The notes under the pieces are model-generated. The model did not search any database. It was not told the origin of the DNA and worked only from the letters and a program-made list of their open reading frames with translations. Below are positions 17,937-26,173 of a stretch of 64,000 nucleotides of DNA, piece after piece. The translations under genes and the position numbers were made by a program. Origin of the DNA: an uncultured Rothia sp. (lineage in GTDB: Bacteria; Actinomycetota; Actinomycetes; Actinomycetales; Micrococcaceae); NCBI GenBank assembly GCA_946221065.1, contig CAMIIO010000009.1, positions 48,136 through 112,135 of the forward strand, given 5' to 3'. Positions within the stretch are counted from its first letter, which is position 1. Each line of letters starts with the position of its first letter.

Positions 17937-18572
17937 ATGCTGGACTCTATCGTCAACTGGGTTATACATCTGATGGAACTACTGGGAGCGCCGGGGGTGG
18001 GCATCGCAGTGTTCCTCGAAAACGTCTTCCCACCCATCCCATCTGAAGTAATCCTTCCCCTAGCAGGCTTTACCGCCTCCATGGGAAAAATGGGGCTGCT
18101 AGCTGCTTTTATCTGGGCCACAACAGGCTCCCTCACCGGCGCATACCTGCTGTACTATGTAGGGGCAGGCGTGGGCGCAGAACGCCTGCGTCGCGTTGCA
18201 GACTGGATGTGGCTGGTTGAGCCCGAAGACGTTGATAAAGCCCTGAAATGGTTTGATAAGTACGGCACCTGGTCCATTCTCTTTGGACGGCTCATTCCCG
18301 GAATCCGCTCCCTGATTTCTATTCCCGCAGGTATTGATCGGATGAATCCGCTAGCTTTTGGCCTCTACACCCTAGCTGGCTCTGCCGCATGGAACGCCCT
18401 GCTCATCTACCTGGGGGTAGTTCTAGGAGAGAATTGGGAACAGGTCTCTCACGCTATCGACCAGTACTCCACGGTAGTTTATGCAATACTCGTTCTTGCA
18501 ATACTGGTGGTGCTCTTCCTCCTGGTGCGCCGCGCTCAGAAACGCAAAAAACAGGGTAAAGACTTTCTCTAA
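17937..18572 (+). CDS. DedA family membrane protein
   Basis: 211 residues with the DedA (VTT/SNARE-associated) core. Hallmarks are FLENVFPPIPSEVILPLAGF near residue 28 and the FGRLIPGIRSLISIPAG stretch with the family Arg and Gly residues near residue 118. Members are thought to recycle lipid carriers such as undecaprenyl phosphate and to support membrane homeostasis. It has a basic C-terminal tail (RRAQKRKKQGK). AAGG lies upstream of the ATG, and a very strong terminator follows. Confidence 0.9.
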   Translation: MLDSIVNWVIHLMELLGAPGVGIAVFLENVFPPIPSEVILPLAGFTASMGKMGLLAAFIWATTGSLTGAYLLYYVGAGVGAERLRRVADWMWLVEPEDVDKALKWFDKYGTWSILFGRLIPGIRSLISIPAGIDRMNPLAFGLYTLAGSAAWNALLIYLGVVLGENWEQVSHAIDQYSTVVYAILVLAILVVLFLLVRRAQKRKKQGKDFL

Positions 18573-18597
18573 AATTCCCTCGTTCTAAGGTTTCTGT

Positions 18598-18650
18598 ACG
18601 CTCTGCTCATCTTGCCTCTGCCCTTGGCGGGGGCAAGATGAGCAGAGCGT
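18598..18650 (+). terminator. Intrinsic terminator of the dedA gene
   Basis: Nineteen-base perfect stem (ACGCTCTGCTCATCTTGCC and its complement) with a 15-base loop, followed by CTTTTAT. Confidence 0.92.
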
Positions 18651-18735
18651 CTTTTATATCGAAACGCCCTCCTGCTTAGCTATTTTCTCTGCACTCAAAG
18701 CAGGGGGCGGAACGTTTCCCCTTCCTCTACAAACA

Positions 18736-18771
18736 AAGGCACCGTCTCCCAAGAAAAGGAAACGGTGCCTT
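18736..18771 (-). terminator. Terminator hairpin of the NlpC/P60-like gene
   Basis: Stem AAGGCACCGT / ACGGTGCCTT extended by CC/GG pairs, 43 bases beyond the minus-strand stop codon. It is convergent with the dedA terminator. Confidence 0.7.
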
Positions 18772-18813
18772 GGTACGTTATTCAGTGCTTAGTGCTCTCA
18801 AAGAGCTAAGTTT

Positions 18814-19791
18814 TTAGAAAGCGCTAGGAGAAATAAAGATCGGTGCGGATGCCGAAGGCAGGTAAGCGGAGAACACACTGGTTCCCATGCCATTCCAGCC
18901 ACCGTGAACTGCCATACCGTTACCAAGGTACACAGCAATGTGTGACTGACCAAAGCCGTTAGAAGCATAGTAGATGAGGTCGCCAGGCTGAGCCTGATCA
19001 GCGCCCACAATAGTACCGAGCGACTGGTAGTCTGCGGGCCAGCCGTGGAAGTTAATACCAGCGGCGGCCAGGGCGTTAGATGCCAGGACGGTGCAGTCAG
19101 TCTGAGCGTTGACTGCGGCAGCGGCGCGTGCAGCGTTAACGACGGCGTCGCGGCTAGCTGAGTGAGAAGATCCCGACGGAGCAGGAGGGGTGTTGGTAAC
19201 AGGGGCAGGGCTCTGCCAATCAGGAGCAGGGGTCTGCCAACCAGGAGCAAAGATAGAATCTGCTCCGGTATCTGACTGAGTTGATACGTGTACACCCACC
19301 GGAGTTACGTCAAGACTTTGCACCTGCAACTGCGAGGTAGCTGGTGTAGATTCAACTACGGAATTTTGGGTAGTTAATGCGGCTTGTTCAGCAGCTATAC
19401 GGTCCGCTTCAGCCTGCTCAGCAGCGGCTTGTTCAGCTGCTATACGGTCCGCTTCAGCCTGCTCAGCAGCGGCTTGTTCAGCTGCTATACGGTCCGCTTC
19501 AGCCTGCTCAGCAGCGCGTTTTGCTTCCTTCTCCAGTTGCTTGGACTGAGCCGCTAAAGCCTTTTTAGCGTCCTCTTTTTCAAATTTATCGCTGGTAACA
19601 ATAAACTTAGGAGCTCCAAGAGTGGATAGCAGAGTCTGATCTTTAGCCTGAAAGACAGCAAGAGTGGGAATCTGCCCAGTCTTCTGATCGGCATGAGCAT
19701 CAACATCCGTCTGTGCATGTGCACTTGTAGAAGTCGTTGCGATTAGGCCAGTCAGGACTACACCTGCTACGCCTGCTGAAACTGAACGCAT
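18814..19791 (-). CDS. Secreted NlpC/P60-like cell wall hydrolase with repeat region
   Basis: 325 residues. The signal peptide is at residues 1-26 (VAGVVLTGLIATTSTSAHA). A coiled, Ala/Glu-rich segment (about residues 75-140) contains three identical 15-residue repeats of the type AEQAEADRIAAEQAA, then a Pro/Ser/Thr-rich linker. The C-terminal domain of about 115 residues has a nucleophile-like Cys (TDCTVLASNALAAAGI), PGDLIYY and a catalytic-type His (SHIAVYLGNG), as in NlpC/P60 or related papain-like peptidoglycan endopeptidases. It probably cleaves peptide stems during cell separation. The domain is compact, so confidence in the exact subfamily is moderate. Confidence 0.8.
   Translation of the reverse strand: MRSVSAGVAGVVLTGLIATTSTSAHAQTDVDAHADQKTGQIPTLAVFQAKDQTLLSTLGAPKFIVTSDKFEKEDAKKALAAQSKQLEKEAKRAAEQAEADRIAAEQAAAEQAEADRIAAEQAAAEQAEADRIAAEQAALTTQNSVVESTPATSQLQVQSLDVTPVGVHVSTQSDTGADSIFAPGWQTPAPDWQSPAPVTNTPPAPSGSSHSASRDAVVNAARAAAAVNAQTDCTVLASNALAAAGINFHGWPADYQSLGTIVGADQAQPGDLIYYASNGFGQSHIAVYLGNGMAVHGGWNGMGTSVFSAYLPSASAPIFISPSAF
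19381..19515. repeat. Three tandem 45-bp units inside the NlpC-like gene
   Basis: Units begin at 19381, 19426 and 19471 and are identical apart from one or two bases. Each encodes 15 residues of the Ala/Glu-rich coil, so copy number changes keep the frame. Confidence 0.93.
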
Positions 19792-20013
19792 GATATCTGC
19801 CTTTCAAGAACTAATGGGAATCCTGTGCAACGGAAGCATGTGATTCTAAGTGCACGCTGAAAAGCATATATCAAATTGGTAACGATATGTATGTAGACGT
19901 GTTTAAACCGACTCCCAAATATGTCTACATTTTTTCTACCTTACCCACAATCAGATGAGAAAAATCCAGGGACTCAACATTTTTCCTAGCCAAGAGGATA
20001 CATATATAGGGAC

Positions 20014-20154
20014 ATGGCTAAGTCAAACGCTTCGTTTCGTACGTTCCCCAACGAGAGAGTACACCTCAAACCCTTAAAAACTGAAGCGCCCAAACCCAGG
20101 CAAAGATGGATCAACAAAGAATCTTTTAGAGCTATGAGAACCACGCCAGGTTAG
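20014..20154 (+). CDS. Possible small basic protein (46 aa)
   Basis: ATG at 20014, TAG at 20152. The product begins MAKSNASFRTFPNERVHLK and is strongly basic. TATATA ends five bases before the ATG, with AGGG in between, so a short or absent leader is possible. No family is known. Could be chance. Confidence 0.35.
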   Translation: MAKSNASFRTFPNERVHLKPLKTEAPKPRQRWINKESFRAMRTTPG

Positions 20155-20306
20155 AGAAACACAATTCTACTGTCAAAATCAGAAATACTACCAACGTTTT
20201 CCGGCATGGAAAATAGTTCAGAATCTACAAAATTTCCCCAATAAACACCACTAACTGAACTTAGTGTAAACTCACTTTTCACAGTTCAGGACTCATAAAA
20301 ACTAGA

Positions 20307-20350
20307 GGAACTTTTCTGTGCGTCAAAATTTTGACGCACAGAAAAGTTCC
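20307..20350 (-). terminator. 44-base perfect palindrome, terminator
   Basis: GGAACTTTTCTGTGCGTCAA joined directly to its reverse complement with no unpaired loop. It sits 26 bases past the minus-strand stop of the RNase-H-fold gene. Confidence 0.8.
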
Positions 20351-20376
20351 TTCCACGTTGTCTGCTGCTCCAGAGG

Positions 20377-21573
20377 CTACTTCCACAACCGATTCCGCGT
20401 ATGAATCACCGACGGACGAATCTGCACCCATTCCGGGCACGGCAAGCGAACAGCCTTATCGCACCCCGCTAACGCCGTAATAATCGATTCACACCTACGG
20501 TTAAACTCCAACACATTACACTTCTCCACCACCTGACCGGGGAAATGCCTGTGCATCTTAGAAACCGAATCAGAAGACTCCTGCAAGCCATGCCCAGCAT
20601 GGCCAGGAACATGCTTAACCAGCACCCGACGCTCACGGATAGCCTCCGTCAGCTCCGTCATCTCCTCAATCACCTGCTGATTCTGCGCACCCTCCTGAAC
20701 CCAGTGCTCAAAAGACCACCGATTATGCGCCAAACGCAACACAAAGGTCAGCGCACCCAAAGAATCTGTATGCAAAATCAGCCGGCGACCACCATGATAA
20801 AAAATATGGAAAGCAGCCAGCATCGCAGAAAGCTCACCGGTCATAATATTGGTGGCATCATAATGCGAGTGGAAATAAAAACCATCCTCACTCACACCAC
20901 CAATCCCCATACGCCCCCCGCGGGAATATTTCTTATTATTCGTTGAACGATACGAACAATCCGTAAACACCCGATACTCAGTGAGCTTCTCCACCGGACG
21001 CAACGCCGTATCTACTTCCATCCGCGAATGCGCCAAGCGGCTAGCCTCCTCCACATAGTGCGGAAGCAACTCCCCGGCGGGAGTACCCACCAGCTTCACA
21101 TGCTGCTCCCCCAAAGAATGAGACTCATACGGGTTCAACACCTTCTCCAAAGACCGGTACTCCATGATGTCCTTCAAGGAACCAAACTCACGAAATAGCA
21201 GCTTCAAATAGTGCCGATCCGCAGCCACCGTTACCAGATTCTGCTTATACTCCTCAGGAATCAGCTCCCAGGCACGCAGAATCGCGCGCCCCAGCATTGC
21301 CATATGAACGGTATCGCACGAGTCAAGCAAAGAATGCTCACAGCACTCAGTAATTGGTTGCGTCTCCACAACCTCACGATCACCATTCTCCCGCGAAATA
21401 AAAATCATCGCGGACAAACCGGTATAGCACTTACCCTTAGCACGCACCGATTCCATCATCACGGCAATCACAGCCACACCGATATCCACAAACCCCGCAG
21501 GATAACTCGACGTATAATCGGGCGCCTCCCACGTAAGCCTGCACTTCTTAATCTGTGCCGGCGTAATTCCCAT
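20377..21573 (-). CDS. RNase H-fold protein of unknown role
   Basis: 398 residues. The C-terminal half (about residues 200-360) shows an RNase HI-like acidic set: VFTDCSYR (first Asp), TGELSAMLAAF (Glu), LILHTDSLGAL (second Asp) and KHVPGHAGHGLQESSD (His and last Asp). The order and spacing match RNase HI folds. The N-terminal ~190 residues match nothing I know. The ATG at 21573 is preferred because GGAGG lies eight bases ahead; an in-frame GTG three codons earlier overlaps that site. It lies 48 bases downstream of an AAA ATPase gene on the same strand. Together they could form a nucleic-acid-directed system; function unknown. Confidence 0.7.
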   Translation of the reverse strand: MGITPAQIKKCRLTWEAPDYTSSYPAGFVDIGVAVIAVMMESVRAKGKCYTGLSAMIFISRENGDREVVETQPITECCEHSLLDSCDTVHMAMLGRAILRAWELIPEEYKQNLVTVAADRHYLKLLFREFGSLKDIMEYRSLEKVLNPYESHSLGEQHVKLVGTPAGELLPHYVEEASRLAHSRMEVDTALRPVEKLTEYRVFTDCSYRSTNNKKYSRGGRMGIGGVSEDGFYFHSHYDATNIMTGELSAMLAAFHIFYHGGRRLILHTDSLGALTFVLRLAHNRWSFEHWVQEGAQNQQVIEEMTELTEAIRERRVLVKHVPGHAGHGLQESSDSVSKMHRHFPGQVVEKCNVLEFNRRCESIITALAGCDKAVRLPCPEWVQIRPSVIHTRNRLWK

Positions 21574-21621
21574 TGTCTCCACCTCCCTTATTCTCCTTTA
21601 CCTATCTACTTACAAAATCTT

Positions 21622-22704
21622 CTAAAACCTGTCCTCAGCACCAGAGGCAACAGAACGCAAGTGCTCCCGCAAATGCGGAATCACAAAAGTCACTTTTCCG
21701 TATGAGGCAGAACGAATAATCTGTGCCTCAACCAACCGGTTACGGTACACCCCCACATACTGCGGGTTCTTACCCAATCGGGCGGCAATCGCGCTCATCT
21801 GTGACGGACCGTCGTCCTGCGCCATCGCTTGCAAAAACGCACAGTCACCGGCAGAGAGCTTGGCAAGCAACGGGTCCAATACCGCCGAGCCCAACCGTTT
21901 CTGCGCCGTCGCCACTCCTGCGTCAAGCTCCCGCTCAGTAAGCGAATGAGTAGCCACCTGACGAATGCACTCCGCCACCAGGCGAACCATCGAAGGGTAG
22001 CCATGTGTAGCGGCACAAGCTCGCGCCACCACTTCATCGCTCAACACCGCATCGGTGCAACGAGACAGCGCCGGGCACAGCGCCAACTCGCGCCGAAGCA
22101 CCTGCTCCGTTTGAGCACGAGTCAGCGCATCCAGCTCAAAACGCTCAGCCTCAGCCAAGTACCCCATCCCGGAATCGGTCAAGACTTCTCGAAGCTCCGC
22201 CGTGCGCCCAGCAAGCACCAACTGCACGGGCCCACCCTGCCGCTGCACCCGCTCGACGGCGTCCACCAGCTCCCGCATATGCGCCACAGCTCCGCGCGCC
22301 ACAGAATCTAAGGTAATGAGCAATCCTGCCCCACGCTCAGCCAGCACCGAACTCAGGTGGTGTACCTGCTCCACCAAGGACCAGTCACTAAAAGCCACCT
22401 GCGCAACAGAGCTAGAATCACCCTCCAATGACTCATGCAACGCCGGTAAAAACGTGCCACGCAACCGCTCCACCAAGCCGCGCACAGCAGTCTCCGCCAC
22501 TACGCGCCAACCCAGCTCACGCGCAAAGACCTCAAACGCACGAACCAGCGCAGACTTACCAATCCCCGCAGGGCCACAAATAACCAACGGGCTAGTCTGA
22601 GTAGGCTGCTCGCACCGAGCCTGGAATGCAGAAAGCTCCGAGTCTCGACCCGCCAGATCAAAACTAAGGAGCTTTCCAAAATCTTGTGCTTGTTGCGTGT
22701 TCAT
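21622..22704 (-). CDS. AAA ATPase with C-terminal winged helix
   Basis: 360 residues from the ATG at 22704. Walker A is VICGPAGIGKSALVRAF near residue 43, with a Walker B/sensor region at LLITLDSVARGAV. The C-terminus looks like a winged helix (AARLGKNPQYVGVYRNRLVEAQIIRSA). The layout resembles Orc1/Cdc6-like or STAND-type P-loop ATPases that load or signal on DNA. The frame is open 27 codons further up, but those codons come from a 9-bp tandem repeat, so the downstream ATG is favoured, although its ribosome site is weak. It precedes the RNase H-fold gene, probably in one transcript. Confidence 0.72.
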   Translation of the reverse strand: MNTQQAQDFGKLLSFDLAGRDSELSAFQARCEQPTQTSPLVICGPAGIGKSALVRAFEVFARELGWRVVAETAVRGLVERLRGTFLPALHESLEGDSSSVAQVAFSDWSLVEQVHHLSSVLAERGAGLLITLDSVARGAVAHMRELVDAVERVQRQGGPVQLVLAGRTAELREVLTDSGMGYLAEAERFELDALTRAQTEQVLRRELALCPALSRCTDAVLSDEVVARACAATHGYPSMVRLVAECIRQVATHSLTERELDAGVATAQKRLGSAVLDPLLAKLSAGDCAFLQAMAQDDGPSQMSAIAARLGKNPQYVGVYRNRLVEAQIIRSASYGKVTFVIPHLREHLRSVASGAEDRF

Positions 22705-22735
22705 AGTGCTTACATTTCTAAAAATATGAAAAACC

Positions 22736-22762
22736 TTTATATCTTTTATATCTTTTATATCT
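22736..22762. repeat. Three tandem 9-bp repeats before the ATPase gene
   Basis: TTTATATCT three times without error (AGATATAAA on the coding strand), 32 bases upstream of the ATPase start. Each unit brings a TATAAA hexamer, so copy number could alter promoter strength. Confidence 0.9.
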
Positions 22763-22901
22763 TGCGGGTTCAACACCAACGCCAAAATATCCTTGAATCG
22801 CCCCCACCCATCTGTTCACGAGCTGATACCGCTCTCGCACCCACCGCACCACGGTGGTAGCGTAACCTTGAACACCTACCACCCACATCCACGGAGGCAA
22901 C

Positions 22902-23189
22902 ATGATAGGCGTCTTTGCCCGGGCAACCGTCAAGCCCCAACACACCCAAGACTTTGAAAAGCTCTCCCGCACCCTGCACCAAAAATCATTAGCGGAAGAC
23001 GGTGTGGTGAGCTACGACTTTGGTCCCATGACCGGCGAAGGCTCCGAGAACGAGTTCGCGTTCATCGAACGCTGGGAATCCATTGAACACCTCGAAGCGC
23101 ACATGGAAACCGAGCATTACAAAAAAGCTGACACGGACTGCCAGGAATACCTCGCAAAGCCCATGCAAATCAGCATCTACGAGATTTAG
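22902..23189 (+). CDS. ABM-domain monooxygenase-like protein, copy 1
   Basis: 95 residues, antibiotic biosynthesis monooxygenase (YgiN-like) fold: MIGVFARATVKPQHTQDFEKL, then VVSYDFGPM, FAFIERWESIEHLEAHMETEH and a C-terminal strand. Such dimeric proteins oxidise quinols or aromatic compounds without cofactors, or degrade haem in other branches. GGAGG precedes the ATG. It is followed 20 bases later by a paralogue. Confidence 0.85.
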   Translation: MIGVFARATVKPQHTQDFEKLSRTLHQKSLAEDGVVSYDFGPMTGEGSENEFAFIERWESIEHLEAHMETEHYKKADTDCQEYLAKPMQISIYEI

Positions 23190-23209
23190 AAACAAAGGGG
23201 AAACAGCCC

Positions 23210-23500
23210 ATGATTGGTGTATTCGCCAAAGCATCCGTGGTAACAGAAGCCATCGAAGAATTTGAAGCATCCGCCCATGCACTCGTGCAAGCAACTCGCG
23301 CCAACGACGCCGGTCTGATCAGCTACGACTTTGGCGCGCTCGTCGAAGAAGGCGCGGAAGGGGAATATGCTTTCTTAGAGCGCTGGGAATCGCAGGAAGC
23401 TCTGGAAGCGCACATGCAGCAAGCACATTTTAAAGACGCCGTGGCGCAGTGGCAGGACTACCTTGCCGACGAGCTAGAGGTGCGTACCTACCAGTTCTAA
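23210..23500 (+). CDS. ABM-domain monooxygenase-like protein, copy 2
   Basis: 96 residues, clearly paralogous to the preceding gene (shared MIGVFAKAS start, LISYDFGAL and FLERWESQEALEAHMQQAH). It is tandemly duplicated, in one operon, with AAAGGGGAAA upstream. The two may form a heterodimer. The stop codon is seven bases before a 63-bp palindrome. Confidence 0.85.
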   Translation: MIGVFAKASVVTEAIEEFEASAHALVQATRANDAGLISYDFGALVEEGAEGEYAFLERWESQEALEAHMQQAHFKDAVAQWQDYLADELEVRTYQF

Positions 23501-23507
23501 GTCTTTG

Positions 23508-23570
23508 CGTTGAGGTGTCAAAAATATGCACTTTTTAAGTCAAAAAGTGCATATTTTTGACACCTCAACG
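23508..23570. repeat. 63-bp palindrome, family B copy 1
   Basis: Near-perfect inverted repeat with ends CGTTGAGGTGTC / GACACCTCAACG and inner arms ATGCACTTTTT / AAAAAGTGCAT. It lies between two convergent genes (stops at 23500 and 23574). A copy at 24040 differs by one base. Confidence 0.93.
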
Positions 23571-23573
23571 TGT

Positions 23574-24017
23574 TTAAGCCGGTTCGGTCACGCGCGGATT
23601 ACCATTTTTCAGTTTCCACCAGGTCACGTAATACAGCACGCCTACCCCACCATAAAGTAGCGTTCCGGGAAGCGCCCACCAATTTACCGTGGACTGCACG
23701 CTATCTCCGTTCAACAGAACAACACCCACAGAGATAACTCCCCCTATCAGAAGAAGCAGGGGCACCAGCGCAATCCAGAACGCCGCCGTCGGCTTACCCG
23801 TCATCTGCCACCAGGGACGAGGATCCGGGCTTTCTCCCGGCGTGCGGAAAACCCGCGTGACGCCGTAGACCAGCGCGCAGGAAAGGAACGGTGCGATGGC
23901 GGCGGCAACGTCCACGGCAAGGCCGAGCGGGCGGTGCAGGAAATCGCCAATCCCGTTGATAAAAATCCACACTAGTACCACGATGAGCATTTTGAGGTAA
24001 TAGTTATAGATTCGCAT
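23574..24017 (-). CDS. Small membrane protein between twin palindromes
   Basis: 147 residues with four hydrophobic segments (for example MLIVVLVWIFINGIGDFL and AAFWIALVPLLLLIGGVI). I recognise no family. The ATG at 24017 has an excellent AGGAGG eight bases upstream; the longer open frame reads into the palindrome and is unlikely. Near-identical 63-bp palindromes lie on both sides, so the gene is a discrete unit. Confidence 0.7.
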   Translation of the reverse strand: MRIYNYYLKMLIVVLVWIFINGIGDFLHRPLGLAVDVAAAIAPFLSCALVYGVTRVFRTPGESPDPRPWWQMTGKPTAAFWIALVPLLLLIGGVISVGVVLLNGDSVQSTVNWWALPGTLLYGGVGVLYYVTWWKLKNGNPRVTEPA

Positions 24018-24039
24018 ATATTCATCCTCCTGTTTTAAA

Positions 24040-24102
24040 CGTTGAGGTGTCAAAAATATGCACTTTTTAAGCCAAAAAGTGCATATTTTTGACACCTCAA
24101 CG
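24040..24102. repeat. 63-bp palindrome, family B copy 2
   Basis: Sixty-two of 63 bases match the copy at 23508. It lies 12 bases past the ilvD stop codon and probably terminates ilvD. Confidence 0.93.
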
Positions 24103-24114
24103 GAAGGGATAGGG

Positions 24115-25959
24115 CTAGAAACCCTCCGGAATCACCCGCACGCCACCCTTATCTGCCGACGCCGCCATCATCGCGTACGCACGTAACGCCTTAGATACCT
24201 CACGCTCACGCGGCTTCGTAGGCTTCCATGGCAGAGCGCCCTTCGCTTCCCGACGCGCGGCAAGCTCCTCATCAGAAATATTCACGCGCAATACGCGGTT
24301 AGTCACATCAATCTCAATCTCGTCCCCGGTCTGCACCAACCCAATAGCACCACCGGCGGCGGCCTCCGGCGAGATATGACCAATCGAAATTCCCGAGGTT
24401 CCGCCCGAAAAACGCCCGTCGGTAATCAGCGCGCACGTCTTGCCGAGTCCCAATCCCTTCAGGTAGGACGTCGGGTACAGCATCTCCTGCATACCCGGGC
24501 CACCCCGAGGACCTTCATACTGAATCACGACGACGTCACCCTCCTTCACGTTCTTGGAGAGGATCTCGTAGACCGCCTCATCTTGAGACTCCACCACAAA
24601 TGCCTTGCCGACAAAGTGGAATAGTTCGGGATCGATACCTGCGGACTTAATGACGGCACCGTCCTGGGCGATATTGCCACGGAGCACCGCCAAACCGCCG
24701 TCGGCAGTGTATGCGTGCTCTACCGAACGAATACAGCCGTTTTCGGCGTCCTTTTCTAGCGATTCGTACTGGTTGGCAGTAGAGAATGCCTGCGTGGTAC
24801 GCACACCGCCAGGAGCTGCTTTGAACAGTTCCTCCGCCTGGGCAGTCGCATGACCGGAACGGATATCCCAGTCGCTCAGCCACTGCTCCAGCGAGTCGGC
24901 ATGCACCGAATGAACGTTCTGATTCAACAATCCGGCACGGTTCAATTCACCCAGCAGGGCAGGAATACCACCGGCACGATGAACGTGCTCAATGTGGTAC
25001 TTGGTGGAGTTCGGGGCAACCTTTGCCAAGCAAGGCACCCGGCGGGAAATGGCGTCAATATCTTCAAGAGTGAAGCCCACTTCCGCCTCATTGGCAATTG
25101 CCAGAATGTGCAGCACTGTGTTGGTTGAGCCGCCCATCGCTACGTCCAGCGCCATCGCGTTCTCGAACGCCTCTTTAGTGGCAATCGAGCGCGGCAGAAC
25201 CGAAGCGTCGTCGTCCTTGTAGTAGCGGTTAGCCAGCTCAACAATCCGGCGTCCGGCATTCAGGAAGAGCTCCTTGCGAACCACCTGGGTTGCCAGCGTG
25301 GTTCCATTACCGGGTAGCGCCAAACCGATTGCCTCGTTCAGGCAGTTCATTGAGTTAGCCGTGAACATGCCGGCACAGGAACCACAGGTGGGGCAGGCGT
25401 TCTTCTCAATCTGCGCGAGGTCGGTGTCGGACACGGACTCGTCTACCGCGAGCGCCATCGCGTCCACCAGATCCAGGCGGTGTTCTACCACCCCTTCTAC
25501 GCCTTCGCCGGATTCCATGGGTCCGCCGGAGACGAAAATGGTGGGGATGTTGAGACGCATGGCGGCGAGGAGCATGCCGGGGGTAATTTTGTCGCAGTTG
25601 GAGATGCAAACGAGGGCGTCAGCACGGTGTGCATTGACCATGTATTCCACGGAGTCCGCGATGAGGTCGCGGGAGGGCAGGGAGTAGAGCATGCCGTCGT
25701 GGCCCATAGCAATGCCATCGTCCACGGCAATAGTGTTGAATTCTTTGGCGACTCCGCCGGCTTCTTGGATAGCCCCGGCAACGAGCTGGCCCATGTCTTT
25801 GAGGTGAACGTGACCGGGTACGAACTGGGTGAAGGAGTTGGCGACGGCGATAATTGGCTTGCCGAAGTCGTCGTCGCCCATGCCGGTTGCGCGCCAGAGG
25901 GCGCGGGCGCCCGCCATGTTGCGGCCGTGGGTTGAGGTGCGTGAACGCAATTCTGGCAT
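24115..25959 (-). CDS. ilvD: Dihydroxy-acid dehydratase
   Basis: Iron-sulfur enzyme of valine, leucine and isoleucine synthesis that dehydrates 2,3-dihydroxy acids to 2-oxo acids; 614 residues, normal length. Cluster cysteines are seen in CISNCDKITPGM and ACPTCGSCAGMFTANSMNCL, and the C-terminal GRFSGGTSGISIGHISPEAA block is diagnostic. GGAGGAAA precedes the ATG at 25959. It is monocistronic between a family B palindrome and the permease terminator. Confidence 0.97.
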   Translation of the reverse strand: MPELRSRTSTHGRNMAGARALWRATGMGDDDFGKPIIAVANSFTQFVPGHVHLKDMGQLVAGAIQEAGGVAKEFNTIAVDDGIAMGHDGMLYSLPSRDLIADSVEYMVNAHRADALVCISNCDKITPGMLLAAMRLNIPTIFVSGGPMESGEGVEGVVEHRLDLVDAMALAVDESVSDTDLAQIEKNACPTCGSCAGMFTANSMNCLNEAIGLALPGNGTTLATQVVRKELFLNAGRRIVELANRYYKDDDASVLPRSIATKEAFENAMALDVAMGGSTNTVLHILAIANEAEVGFTLEDIDAISRRVPCLAKVAPNSTKYHIEHVHRAGGIPALLGELNRAGLLNQNVHSVHADSLEQWLSDWDIRSGHATAQAEELFKAAPGGVRTTQAFSTANQYESLEKDAENGCIRSVEHAYTADGGLAVLRGNIAQDGAVIKSAGIDPELFHFVGKAFVVESQDEAVYEILSKNVKEGDVVVIQYEGPRGGPGMQEMLYPTSYLKGLGLGKTCALITDGRFSGGTSGISIGHISPEAAAGGAIGLVQTGDEIEIDVTNRVLRVNISDEELAARREAKGALPWKPTKPREREVSKALRAYAMMAASADKGGVRVIPEGF

Positions 25960-26079
25960 TGGTTTCCTCCGAAAACTTTGTGGGATTTGTCCTTCAGTTT
26001 ACGCGCGGGGTTGGCGCCGCTCTAATGGGCAACGAGGATATTTCAGCATATGACCGGTGCGGGAGAGCAGGAGAGTAAA

Positions 26080-26142
26080 AAAGGTTTGTGCGGTTAACGG
26101 TCATAACTCGTGGAGTTACGGGAGTTAACCGCACAAACCTTT
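26080..26142 (-). terminator. Hairpin terminator behind the amino acid permease
   Basis: Nineteen-base arms AAAGGTTTGTGCGGTTAAC and its complement, about 25 bases apart, 31 bases past the permease stop. It lies in the ilvD upstream region. Confidence 0.82.
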
Positions 26143-26173
26143 GCTGTGCGTTTAAGCGGTGAGCCGCTACCGG

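Larger units (their letters stand above)
19792..20376. other. Long gap with one possible small reading frame
   Basis: Contains the upstream region of the NlpC-like gene, a possible 46-residue frame (20014-20154) and a perfect palindromic terminator (20307-20350). Nothing else was recognised. Confidence 0.5.
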
